Positions 42,687 through 50,906 of a DNA stretch of 64,000 bases are shown here, piece by piece. Position 1 is the stretch's first letter, and every line of letters begins with the position of its first letter. The stretch spans positions 195,844 through 259,843 of the forward strand of contig NZ_DASUVO010000130.1 of NCBI RefSeq assembly GCF_036378875.1. Reading direction: 5' to 3'. The notes beneath the pieces are model-generated. The model was not told where the DNA came from and made no database searches. It saw nothing but the letters and a program-made list of their open reading frames with translations. The position numbers and the translations under genes are program-made. Origin of the DNA: Actinophytocola sp036378875 (lineage in GTDB: Bacteria; Actinomycetota; Actinomycetes; Mycobacteriales; Pseudonocardiaceae).

Positions 42687-43787
42687 TCACCCGTCGCCGT
42701 GGACGAGGCGCAGGCGGGGGCGCGGGTCGGGCATGCCGAGCAGTTCCCGCAGGCGGGGAAGCGGCAGGTGCAGCCGCCGGGCGAGCAGGGGCAGCGGCAG
42801 TCCGTGGGCGGCGGCGAGTTCGGCGGCGCGGGCGAGCAGCTCGGGTCGTTCTCCCGGGTAGCGGGAGCCGACCGGTTCGTCGGTGCGCCAGCCGAGCTTG
42901 GTGAGCGTGGCCATGACCCGCCGCAGCGTGGATTCGCCGTACACGCCGAGGTCCTTGCCGCGGTAGGCGAGCGCGGCGACCGAGACGCCGTACCCGTCGG
43001 CGATCTCCTTGAGCGTGGTGATGTCGGCCGGGGTGGGCAGCCGGTCACGGATCTCCGCCGCGGGCATGAGGAGTTCGGCGGCGAAGACGTTGGCTTCCCT
43101 TTCGTGGACGCGGGAGCCGGGTGCCGGCTCGGGGTGCAGCAGCAGGTGCCCGAGCTCGTGGGCGACTGAGAACCGTTGCCGCATGGGGTTTCCCTTGCGG
43201 GACAGGACGATCATGGGTCGGCCGTGCAGTGCTGCGGAGAACGCGTCGATGGTGACGGCGTCCACGCCCGGCAGCTGGGTGAGCACGATCCCGCGGGTTT
43301 CGAGGGTACGGACCAGGTGCACGACCGGGCCGTTTGGCACCTGCCACGCCGCGCGGATCAGGTCTGCGGTGGCGGCTGGTTCACCGGGGCGTGGACCGAG
43401 TGGCAGACCCAGGTCCACGGGCGGCAGCTCGATGACCTGGTCGAGCTGGTCGACGATCTCCCACAGCAGCTCGACGTGTGCGAGTGCCTGCTGTCGCTGG
43501 TGTGCGGTGGTGGAGCGCAGGGACCGGAAGTGCGCGCTGGCGGTGTCCAGGCGCAGGTGCGGTCGGCCGGTGGTGAAGAACGAGACGGGCACGTCGAGCG
43601 CGGCGGCGCACCGGTCGAGTGTCTCGGCGCTGGGCCGGGACTGCCCGAGCTCGTACTGGGACACCGCCGCCGCGGTCCGGTCGATGGCCTCCGCGAGGTC
43701 CCGCTTGCGCAGGCCGGCGAGCTCGCGGGCCATCGTGAGCCGGGCGGGGGCGAATGCCTGCGCCACGGCGAAGGCATCCGGGTGCAC
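42687..43787 (-). CDS. XRE-family regulator fused to ImmA/IrrE metallopeptidase
   Basis: 366 residues from GTG 43787 with AGGAG eight bases before. N-terminal helix-turn-helix: LTMARELAGLRKRDLAEAI, DRTAAAVSQYELGQSRPSAE. The central ImmA/IrrE domain has RFSVAHELGHLLLHPEP (HExxH) and HEREANVFAAELLMP (third ligand). The C-terminal part is a helical extension. Such proteins cleave a repressor or partner on stress; the partner may be encoded just upstream (43871-44518). TACTTGATC-type sites occur before both genes. Confidence 0.92.
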   Translation of the reverse strand: MHPDAFAVAQAFAPARLTMARELAGLRKRDLAEAIDRTAAAVSQYELGQSRPSAETLDRCAAALDVPVSFFTTGRPHLRLDTASAHFRSLRSTTAHQRQQALAHVELLWEIVDQLDQVIELPPVDLGLPLGPRPGEPAATADLIRAAWQVPNGPVVHLVRTLETRGIVLTQLPGVDAVTIDAFSAALHGRPMIVLSRKGNPMRQRFSVAHELGHLLLHPEPAPGSRVHEREANVFAAELLMPAAEIRDRLPTPADITTLKEIADGYGVSVAALAYRGKDLGVYGESTLRRVMATLTKLGWRTDEPVGSRYPGERPELLARAAELAAAHGLPLPLLARRLHLPLPRLRELLGMPDPRPRLRLVHGDG

Positions 43788-43870
43788 GGGAGTAACTCCT
43801 TGATCAAGTACAGGAAGTCAGGGCACATGGTGGACCAAGCACCGAGAGTCGCGTTCGGCGGGGTCCGCTG

Positions 43871-44518
43871 TCAGCCGGAGCGGCGGTCCTCGCGCGAGTC
43901 ACGTGGCCGCAGCGGCAGCCTGGGCTCGGGCAGGTCGAAGATCGTGGGGTCGAGCGGACCGGTGGTGCGAGGCGTGCCGGCCGAGCTGGTCTGGTCGAGG
44001 AGCGGTACGCACCAGTCCCAGTCGATGCGCTTCTCCAGCAGTTCACCCTGCCCGGCCCACGCGCCGGTGAGCCCGTGCTCCTCGGTGCCGCTCCACACGA
44101 GGAACAGCCGTTCGCGGCCGGCGAGCCAGATCTCGGGCCTGCTGATCAGCCCGTCGTCGCCGGTGTTGGACAGCAGTTCGCGACGCAGGTCGCTGGTGTC
44201 GCCGAGCGACCCGTACGGCCCGGCCGGCATGTGCAGCTGGTAGATGCCGACCTTCGGCAGCTTGAGCAGCACCGACTGGAACGCGGTGTCGACCTGCAGG
44301 TCGGGTAGCTCGGCGGTGAGCGAACCGGCGGTGGTGAGCAGGAACTGATACCGGTCCACGCCGAAGCTCGTGTTGTTCTGCCAACTGCCGCGCGGTCCGC
44401 TGCGCCGCGTGCGCTGCAGGTCGGCGGCGACGTCGTGCGCGTCCTGCAGCCACCGGCTGACCGCGGCGGTGAAGTCGGGCAGCGGCACGGGTTCGATCAG
44501 CTGAGCCAGCCGGTCCAC
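43871..44518 (-). CDS. Protein of unknown function linked to the XRE-ImmA gene
   Basis: About 215 residues from GTG 44518 (GGGGGA six bases before); the frame is open further upstream. Features: DRLAQLIEPVPLPDFTAAVS, SWQNNTSFGVDRYQFLLTTA, VLLKLPKVGIYQLHMPAGPY and a proline-rich tail. No known domain recognised; no signal or membrane segment. It ends 83 bases before the XRE-ImmA gene on the same strand, suggesting one unit. The two may form a sensor/target pair. Confidence 0.65.
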   Translation of the reverse strand: MDRLAQLIEPVPLPDFTAAVSRWLQDAHDVAADLQRTRRSGPRGSWQNNTSFGVDRYQFLLTTAGSLTAELPDLQVDTAFQSVLLKLPKVGIYQLHMPAGPYGSLGDTSDLRRELLSNTGDDGLISRPEIWLAGRERLFLVWSGTEEHGLTGAWAGQGELLEKRIDWDWCVPLLDQTSSAGTPRTTGPLDPTIFDLPEPRLPLRPRDSREDRRSG

Positions 44519-44530
44519 GTAAAGTCCCCC

Positions 44531-44572
44531 TACTTGATCCACCACTCGCGTTTTGCTCCGTACCACTTGATT
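44531..44572. promoter_or_regulatory. Repeated ACTTGAT elements before the unknown/XRE-ImmA unit
   Basis: TACTTGATC (44531-44539) and CCACTTGATT (44563-44572) lie 33 bases apart on the plus strand. On the opposite strand TACTTGATCAAG recurs at about 43798-43809, directly in front of the XRE-ImmA start. Candidate autoregulatory sites. Confidence 0.5.
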
Positions 44573-44622
44573 TTCGCGCACGATCCGGCCGCGGCCACGT
44601 ATTCGCGACGGCGTGTCGCACA

Positions 44623-47541
44623 TCAGAACGAATCAGTTGTGCTGACGGCGTACTCGCTCAGCGCGATCCGGTTGGGCAGGCCGGTCTTCGTGATCAGGCT
44701 CGACACGTGTTTCTCGACCGTGCGCGGCGACAGGTGCAGGCGGCTGGCGATCTCCCGGTTGCCGAGGCGGTCGGCGAGCAACCGCAGCACCTCGTACTCG
44801 CGCACGGTGAGCCCGGCAGAACGCAGTGCCGAGGGGATCTCCGCGGTTCCGGTCCGTCGCTGCGCCACCCGGACCCCGCTGCTGCGTAGCAGGGCACGAC
44901 ACGCGCTCGCCACCGCCGGAATGTTCGCGGAATGGAAGAAGTCCTCCGCGGATCGAAGCCAGTCGACGGGGTTTCCCCAACCATCGGCCAACGCGGCCTC
45001 CGCGACCAGCCGAAGTCCGAGGTGGCGGCCCATCAGGTAGGGGGCGCCGGCGGTCAGCGCGTCACGCACCGCGGCATCGGCGTCGTCGGCCGCACCGGTG
45101 CGGCCGGCCAGCACCGCCCGGGCGAACGCGGCGAACATGCGGTCCCACCGCAGGCGGGCTGCTGGTGCGCTCGTGACGGTCTCGAACTCCTCCGGGGACA
45201 CCTGCCCGGACAGGGCCTGGAGCAGCAGGTTCAGCCCGTATCGCCCGGTCAGGTGATACACGGTCGGTGTCGCGTCCTCGGCGCGGAGCGCGTGCGCCTG
45301 TTCCTCGACGGCACGCGTCCGGTTCTCCTCCAGCAGCGCGCAGAACGCCCGTGCCAGCCCGTGCACTCTCGGCGCGTACAGGGGCTGGGTGTCGCCATCC
45401 CATTGCCGGAACGCCGTGAGGGCTTCGTCCATGTCCCTGCGGCGAGCGCGGTGGGCGGCGAGGATCGCGCGAACCACGAGCACGTAGTGCACGTTCTCGA
45501 CGAGCTTGAGCCGGGCGGCGGCCGCGTACACCTGCTCGGTGAGGGTGTCGGCGGTGGGGAAGTCGCCGGCCAGCACCGAGTACAGCGCGATGCTCTGTTC
45601 GGCCTGGTAGCGGGCGGTGACCGCGCCGACGAGGCTGGCCTGGGTGCGTGCCTGTTCCAGCCGGTCCAGCCCGGCGTCCCGCAGGGCGTCGTCGTTGCCG
45701 AGCCGCACCAGCGCGTGGATCTCCCAGATCGGCAGGTCGTGCCGCACGGCCGTGGCCCGTGCCCGTTCCAGGCACGCGGTCGCCTCGACCGGGTCCTTGG
45801 CCCGCAGCAGCGCGCCGAGCAACTGCCAGGCTTGACAGGCGACCACGGGCAGCGGCACCCGGTCGGCGACGTCGGCGGCTCGTCGCGCCAGGTGTTCGGC
45901 CTTGTCGATCTGGGCGGGGCCCGGCAGGTCGAGGGTGAGGTGGGCTTCGACCACGTCGAGTGGCGCGGTGTCCGCCTCGTTGGCGTCCGGACCGAGCAGC
46001 GTCCTGGCCGCGGTGATCTGCGCCAGGCTGTTCGGGCCGGGTCCCGCGACCTGCGCCGCCCACGCGAGCCGGGTGTGTAGCCGGGCCCGCCGCGTCGGGT
46101 CGAGCCCGCCGACCTGGTCGAGTGTGGCCGCCGACGCGAGCGCGCGTTCCACCAGTCCGGCCTCGGCCAGCGCGTAGACGAGGTGCTCGAGGGTGTCCGC
46201 GCGTTCGGCGGAATCGGCGTCGGCGAGCAGGTCCCACGCTGTGTCCAGTAGCCCGACGGCAGAGCTCGCCGCGCCCTGGGTCAGTGCCCGTCGTCCGGCC
46301 TCGGTGAACAACCGGCCGGCGAGTGTCGGGCGGCTGGCGTCGAGCCGGAGGGTCGCGGCGGTCTGGCACCACTCGCCGGGCAGTTCCGGGTAGACCTGCT
46401 CCACGGCGTCGGCGACCTGGTTCGCCAGCTGGACTCGTTCGGCCGGTGTGTGGAGTGTCAGCACCGCGTCGCGAATCAACTGGTGCTGGAAGGTGTACCA
46501 GTCCGGGACGGCCTCGTCGGGTTGCACGAGCTGGGCGCCGGGTTCGCCGTGGAGGTGCGACAGCAGTTCCCGGTCCGACAGGCCGGTCACCGTCTGCACC
46601 ACGGCCAGCGGGAACCTCTTGCCGACCACCGCGGCGACCGACAACAGCTTCTGGGGTGCCGGCCCGAGCGCGGCGACCCGGCGGGCCACGGTCCGTGCGA
46701 ACGTGGCCGGCACGTCCGCGGGTGCCGGGTCGGCCATCCGCCACCCGGATTCGGCGGGCACGAGCAGGCCGCCGTCGACGATCCCGCCGAGTAGCTCCTC
46801 GACGAGGAAGGGGTTGCCGGCGCTGCCCGCCCACAGCAGGTCGATCACCGGCTCGGGCACGTGGTCCGCGTGCGTGTTCGTGGCCAGGCAGGCGGCGGTG
46901 AGGCCACGCAGCCCGGCGCGGTCGAACCGGCCCAGTTCGACCAATACGGCTGTACCGCGACGGGCGGCGGCGCGGGCCAGGTCGAGTGCCGGGCATGGCT
47001 CGTCGCGGATGGCGCCGAGCAGCAAGGTGGGCTGCCGGTCGAGGTTGTCGATCAGGTACTCGACGACCGCGAGGCTTTCGGCGTCGGCGTCCTGCAGGTC
47101 GTCGAGCGACACGAGGCAGCCGCGGCCTTTGCCGGCGAGGCCGGTCAGCCGCAGCACCGCCTCGGCGAGGATGACGAGGGACCCGTCCGACTGGGCCGCG
47201 GGTGCGCCCCAGTCGGGGATGAGCCGGGCGAGGACGGGTCGGTACGGGCCGAGCGCGGCGATGTCGACGGCCGCGTCGGCACGTACCAGCGACAGGAGAG
47301 CCTCGGTGAGGGACCGGAACGGGACCATCGGGCCGATGGCGCTGCCCCGGCCCCGCATCAGGACCATGTCGGCGTCGAACGCCCGGTCGGCCGCCGCGGC
47401 CGCGAGGCGTGACTTGCCGACGCCGCTCTCCCCGATGAGAAACACCGCGCCGCCCCGCCCGGCGGCCGCCGCGGCCAGGGCGTCGGAAATGGCACGCAGC
47501 TCTCGGTCCCGACCCACCACCGTCGATGAGCGGTTCCGCAC
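44623..47541 (-). CDS. LAL-type (large ATP-binding LuxR) transcriptional regulator
   Basis: 972 residues: VVGRDRELRAISDALAAAAA, Walker A GESGVGKS, Walker B CLVSLDDLQDAD, a long helical middle with TPR-like repeats, and a C-terminal LuxR helix-turn-helix (LTVREYEVLRLLADRLGNRE, IASRLHLSPRTVEKHVSSL). The GTG start lies six bases after TAGGGT (47548-47553), so probably leaderless. LAL regulators frequently activate biosynthetic clusters; this one follows the LanM locus on the same strand by 55 bases. Confidence 0.93.
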   Translation of the reverse strand: MRNRSSTVVGRDRELRAISDALAAAAAGRGGAVFLIGESGVGKSRLAAAAADRAFDADMVLMRGRGSAIGPMVPFRSLTEALLSLVRADAAVDIAALGPYRPVLARLIPDWGAPAAQSDGSLVILAEAVLRLTGLAGKGRGCLVSLDDLQDADAESLAVVEYLIDNLDRQPTLLLGAIRDEPCPALDLARAAARRGTAVLVELGRFDRAGLRGLTAACLATNTHADHVPEPVIDLLWAGSAGNPFLVEELLGGIVDGGLLVPAESGWRMADPAPADVPATFARTVARRVAALGPAPQKLLSVAAVVGKRFPLAVVQTVTGLSDRELLSHLHGEPGAQLVQPDEAVPDWYTFQHQLIRDAVLTLHTPAERVQLANQVADAVEQVYPELPGEWCQTAATLRLDASRPTLAGRLFTEAGRRALTQGAASSAVGLLDTAWDLLADADSAERADTLEHLVYALAEAGLVERALASAATLDQVGGLDPTRRARLHTRLAWAAQVAGPGPNSLAQITAARTLLGPDANEADTAPLDVVEAHLTLDLPGPAQIDKAEHLARRAADVADRVPLPVVACQAWQLLGALLRAKDPVEATACLERARATAVRHDLPIWEIHALVRLGNDDALRDAGLDRLEQARTQASLVGAVTARYQAEQSIALYSVLAGDFPTADTLTEQVYAAAARLKLVENVHYVLVVRAILAAHRARRRDMDEALTAFRQWDGDTQPLYAPRVHGLARAFCALLEENRTRAVEEQAHALRAEDATPTVYHLTGRYGLNLLLQALSGQVSPEEFETVTSAPAARLRWDRMFAAFARAVLAGRTGAADDADAAVRDALTAGAPYLMGRHLGLRLVAEAALADGWGNPVDWLRSAEDFFHSANIPAVASACRALLRSSGVRVAQRRTGTAEIPSALRSAGLTVREYEVLRLLADRLGNREIASRLHLSPRTVEKHVSSLITKTGLPNRIALSEYAVSTTDSF

Positions 47542-47596
47542 GCGCCGACCCTACCCAGATCTCACCCCATGATCCAGGCAGGTAAGACCACCGGCA

Positions 47597-47809
47597 TCAA
47601 TAGGTGTTGGGGTGCTCGGGTCCGCAGCATGTGGTGTTCGCGACCGGCACCGCGTCGTCGAAGGCGCCGGCCAGGCCGAACGCGAGCGCACCGGCGGACA
47701 CCGCCATCCCCGCGAGCGCGGCCGCACGCATCCCGAACGTGATGGCGGGCATGAAGCGCAACAACGGTGTCGGGTAGCCGCCCTGTGGTTCCGTGCGTTC
47801 CTCGGACAC
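47597..47809 (-). CDS. 70-residue peptide with C-terminal Thr-Thr-Cys-Cys, candidate LanM substrate
   Basis: GTG 47809, three bases after GAGGAGAAC, ten bases after the LanM stop. The polar N-terminus (SEERTEPQGGYPTPLLRF) leads to a hydrophobic Ala/Gly-rich stretch (about 27-50), then DDAVPVA and the tail NTTCCGPEHPNTY. Position, size and the Thr/Cys tail make it the best candidate for a lanthipeptide precursor. The hydrophobic middle is unusual for a leader, so a small membrane protein (immunity or helper) is the alternative. No other Cys-containing small ORF in the locus is better placed. Confidence 0.6.
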   Translation of the reverse strand: MSEERTEPQGGYPTPLLRFMPAITFGMRAAALAGMAVSAGALAFGLAGAFDDAVPVANTTCCGPEHPNTY

Positions 47810-47819
47810 GGTTCTCCTC

Positions 47820-50800
47820 TCAGTGGTGTGTTGGTTCCAACAGCAGGACGGACGGCACGCGGTCGGCGAAACCGAGGCGCAGCAGTCCGTAGCCGATCCC
47901 GGCCAGTCCGGTGAGCAGACCGGGAGTTGTGACGCCACCCGGTGTACCGCAGGTCGCGCCGTGGCGGGTGTATGCGTCGAGGATCAGCCCGGCCCGACGC
48001 CGTCGTGTGGCCTCCCCGGCGCCGGCGAGGGCGTCGACGATGCCGAGCTCGCCGTGGCAGAGGCTGAGGTCGGCGAGGACCGGGCGGTCGGCGACCAGCG
48101 GGTCGAGGTCGCTGGCGCCGGCCATGACGAGCCCCGCGGTCCCGGCACACCAGCCGAGGTCGGCGGAAGCGTCCGGCGGATCGTGGCGGGTCGTCGAGCG
48201 AGGGCACGGTACGAGGCTGCGCGGGTCTTGGTCGCTGGGGTCGACGGTCAGCTTCAGCCGGGCATGCCCCGCCCGGCTGAAGCTGACGGCGGGCGCCCGG
48301 TGGCCGAGCGCCCAGGTGATGCCGGCTGTGCCGGCGAGGAAGCCGGATGGTGTGTCGGCCAGGTCGGTGACGCGGACCAGGTCGGTGAGCCCGTCCGCGC
48401 AGTCCTGTGCCAGGCTCGCGGCCGGTGCGAGTCCGAGTTCGGTGTGCACTGCGGTCATGGCGGCGAGGCAGCCGGCGGCGCCGTCGGCCACTCCCGCGGG
48501 GCCGGGGGCCTTGGCGGCCGCGGCGGCGAGGTCGACGGCGGCATGGGTGGCGTCGAGCAGTTCGGGATCGCCGAGCAGGGTGGTGAGTCGGGCCAGGCCG
48601 TAGGCGATGCCGCCGAAGCCCTCGAATCCGCCGCAGCCCACCGCGGGGATCAGGTCAGGGCGGCGTGCCATCAGGTCGAACAGGACAGGCAGGCCGCGGA
48701 GCGCGCGGCGGGCCATGTCGGCGTAGCGGGCGATGCCGGACAGTTCGGCGACCTGTGCGAGGAACAGTGCGACGCCGAGGTAGCCGTTGCCGAGACCGGC
48801 ACCCATCGGCAGCACCATCCAGCGGCTGTCGTCGACCAGTTCCAGTCCGAGCCAGTTGACCCGTTCGCCGCGCTCGTGGTGGCGGGCGACGATCTGGTCG
48901 GCGATGGTGCAGGCGGCCACGAGCAGTCGGTCCGGTGGTGCCGCGGTGCCGGCGAGCCGACCAGGCAGGGGTGGCGCGGGCCGGTGGCCGCTGTTCGGTC
49001 GGGTGGTGGCGAGGGCGGCGGTGACGATCCATTCCTGGTCGCGGCGGTCGATCTCGCTCATCGCGTTGACCTTGGTGAGTGCGTCGGCGAGGCCGGGGCG
49101 GTCCAGTGCGCCCGGCAGGCGGCGGCCGGCCGCGCTCCACAGGTCCGCCGAGCCGGGTCGGGTGGTGAACAGCGGCACGTCCCCGGCCCACAGGTCGGCC
49201 AGTTCTTCCCGGCACACCCGCCACCGCAGCGGGTGCCGGGTGGACTCGGTCCACAGCAGGTCGAGTGCGTGGTCGCGGGCCAGGCCGTCGCGGAGCAGCT
49301 CGGGACGGGTGGACTCGGTGATCAGCCGTGCATAGCCGGCGGAGTGGCGGACCGCGACGCGGACCTCGTCGTCGCCGCATTCCTCCAGCAGGTCGATGAA
49401 CTCGGTGCGGTGCCGCAGGATCGCGTCGTAGACGGACCGGAACCCCGTCAGCAGCGCCTGTTCGTGGTCGGTGACGGCAACGGGACGGCCGGCGAGGGTC
49501 GGCAGGTTGCCCGTGCCGGTACGACTGACTTGCTTACGCACCTCGCGAAGAGCGCCGTGTTCGTCGGGTGCCCAGTCGGTGACGACATCGGTGACGGTTG
49601 ATCCGCCGATCGCGGACACGTCGGCGGCGCCGCCTTCGCCAGCGACCACGACCGGCAGCAGCCCGGTGCGCTGGACGGACTCGGACAGCACGCGTGCGGC
49701 CGGGTCGGGCGCGGCGTCCGGAGTGGTGAGCGACGGGTGGAACAGTGTCTCGACGTCGATCGGGACCGGTTGGTCCCCGCACGCGATCACGTTCTCGAAG
49801 TGCATGTCCGCGGCGTGCAGGGCGTGCAGCAGCGCGAGCAGCCCGCCGTGGCGGCGGTAGAACCGGTCAGCGCCGGCGAGGTCGGGCAGGGGTCTGGTGG
49901 GGATGAACTCCACCCAGCCGTACCCGTCGCGGGCCACGGCGGCCGCGGTGCGCAGCTGGAGGTCCGGTACGACCGTGTTGAGCCAACCGACGGCGCGGGT
50001 GAACCGTTCGTGCGTGCCCAGGTCACGTGGCTTGTAGACGACCTTGTCGCCGCTGGCGAACGTGAGGAGGGCGACGGTACGACCGTGTCGGTGTGTGTCG
50101 CCGATCCCGGCCCGGACCTCGGTGAGCCGGCCGGGATCGGCACCGTTGCACAGGGACTCGACGAGAGCGGCGCGGTCGGCGGCGAACCTGCTGAGCAGTT
50201 CGGCGGCCGCGTCGGCGCGGAAGGTGCTGGCCTGCCCGAGCAGCCTGGCCAGCACCGGGTACGTGGCGCACAGTTCGGCGAGTGCGGTCGGCTCGGTCAG
50301 CTGTGTCGCGAAGTCGGCGGCGCCGGTCGTGCTGCCGGCCGCCAGGCGGGTGTTCAGCTCGTGGACGAGCGTTCTGGTCGCGATGCCGACGAGCAGGCGG
50401 GACAGCCGGTCGGCGAACCCGGCGGTGATGGCGGGCAGGTCGATGTGGCGGACAGCGGCGGCCCGGGTGGTGAGGTCGGTGACGGCGTTGGTGACGAACG
50501 GCCGCAGCGGCACCGCGAACGCGGCCCGCCAGTCTGTCGTATTGGCTTGTTGGGGTGTGGCGGCGTGAACCGCCCGTTCGACTGTCTTGGCCCAGTCGGG
50601 TCGCGGGACGCGTGCGGCAAGTGCCCACCGGGGTTCGGCGAGCAGCCCGAGTAGCGCGTTCTCGTCGAGGCCGTCGGCGGCCAGCCGTTCACCGAACCGG
50701 ACGCCGAGGGCGGCACGCCAGCGTGCCAGCCGCTCCCGGGCGGCGCCGCTCGACACGGGGTTGCCGGCCGGTCGTTCCGCCAGCGCGAGCCCTGGCGCCC

Positions 50801-50828
50801 ACCAGCCGGCCGGCATCGTGTCGGTCAT
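47820..50828 (-). CDS. lanM: Class II lanthipeptide synthetase
   Basis: 1002 residues. N-terminal DUF4135 dehydratase domain with kinase-like fold: VVYKPRDLGTHERFTRAVGW, DMHFENVIACGDQPVPIDVE and ETLFHPSL. C-terminal LanC-like cyclase from about residue 640: GNGYLGVALFLAQVAEL, GFEGFGGIAYGLARL, zinc ligands in DLGWCAGTAGLV and SLCHGELGIVDALAG. It dehydrates Ser/Thr and forms lanthionine rings. A 17-bp perfect hairpin in the cyclase coding region (48247-48287) encodes a segment that looks inserted. A regulator lies upstream and a small Cys-Cys peptide gene directly downstream. No LanT-type peptidase/exporter is seen nearby. Confidence 0.94.
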   Translation of the reverse strand: MTDTMPAGWWAPGLALAERPAGNPVSSGAARERLARWRAALGVRFGERLAADGLDENALLGLLAEPRWALAARVPRPDWAKTVERAVHAATPQQANTTDWRAAFAVPLRPFVTNAVTDLTTRAAAVRHIDLPAITAGFADRLSRLLVGIATRTLVHELNTRLAAGSTTGAADFATQLTEPTALAELCATYPVLARLLGQASTFRADAAAELLSRFAADRAALVESLCNGADPGRLTEVRAGIGDTHRHGRTVALLTFASGDKVVYKPRDLGTHERFTRAVGWLNTVVPDLQLRTAAAVARDGYGWVEFIPTRPLPDLAGADRFYRRHGGLLALLHALHAADMHFENVIACGDQPVPIDVETLFHPSLTTPDAAPDPAARVLSESVQRTGLLPVVVAGEGGAADVSAIGGSTVTDVVTDWAPDEHGALREVRKQVSRTGTGNLPTLAGRPVAVTDHEQALLTGFRSVYDAILRHRTEFIDLLEECGDDEVRVAVRHSAGYARLITESTRPELLRDGLARDHALDLLWTESTRHPLRWRVCREELADLWAGDVPLFTTRPGSADLWSAAGRRLPGALDRPGLADALTKVNAMSEIDRRDQEWIVTAALATTRPNSGHRPAPPLPGRLAGTAAPPDRLLVAACTIADQIVARHHERGERVNWLGLELVDDSRWMVLPMGAGLGNGYLGVALFLAQVAELSGIARYADMARRALRGLPVLFDLMARRPDLIPAVGCGGFEGFGGIAYGLARLTTLLGDPELLDATHAAVDLAAAAAKAPGPAGVADGAAGCLAAMTAVHTELGLAPAASLAQDCADGLTDLVRVTDLADTPSGFLAGTAGITWALGHRAPAVSFSRAGHARLKLTVDPSDQDPRSLVPCPRSTTRHDPPDASADLGWCAGTAGLVMAGASDLDPLVADRPVLADLSLCHGELGIVDALAGAGEATRRRRAGLILDAYTRHGATCGTPGGVTTPGLLTGLAGIGYGLLRLGFADRVPSVLLLEPTHH
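48247..48287. repeat. Perfect 17-bp hairpin inside the lanM coding sequence
   Basis: GTCAGCTTCAGCCGGGC and GCCCGGCTGAAGCTGAC are exact complements separated by seven bases. The hairpin is in frame and encodes SFSRAGHARLKL just before the cyclase zinc motif. It may be an in-frame palindromic mobile element or a transcript structure. Confidence 0.7.
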
Positions 50829-50864
50829 GCCCCGAGACCGTGCCAGCGCCGGAAGGCGGGGTCA

Positions 50865-50885
50865 TGGGTGGAAACCACCCACATT
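50865..50885. promoter_or_regulatory. Operator-like site upstream of lanM
   Basis: TGGGTGG-AAA-CCACCCA is a perfect inverted repeat (50865-50881), overlapping CCACCCACATT (50875-50885). The same 11-mer is repeated at 52172-52182 upstream of the adjacent regulator. Confidence 0.55.
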
Positions 50886-50906
50886 CCCGCGTGCGCCGTT
50901 CCTGGG

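Noticed and set aside
45062..46996. 644-codon minus-strand frame inside the LAL regulator
   Set aside because: Shadow frame with no domain; the LAL frame has Walker motifs and a LuxR helix-turn-helix.
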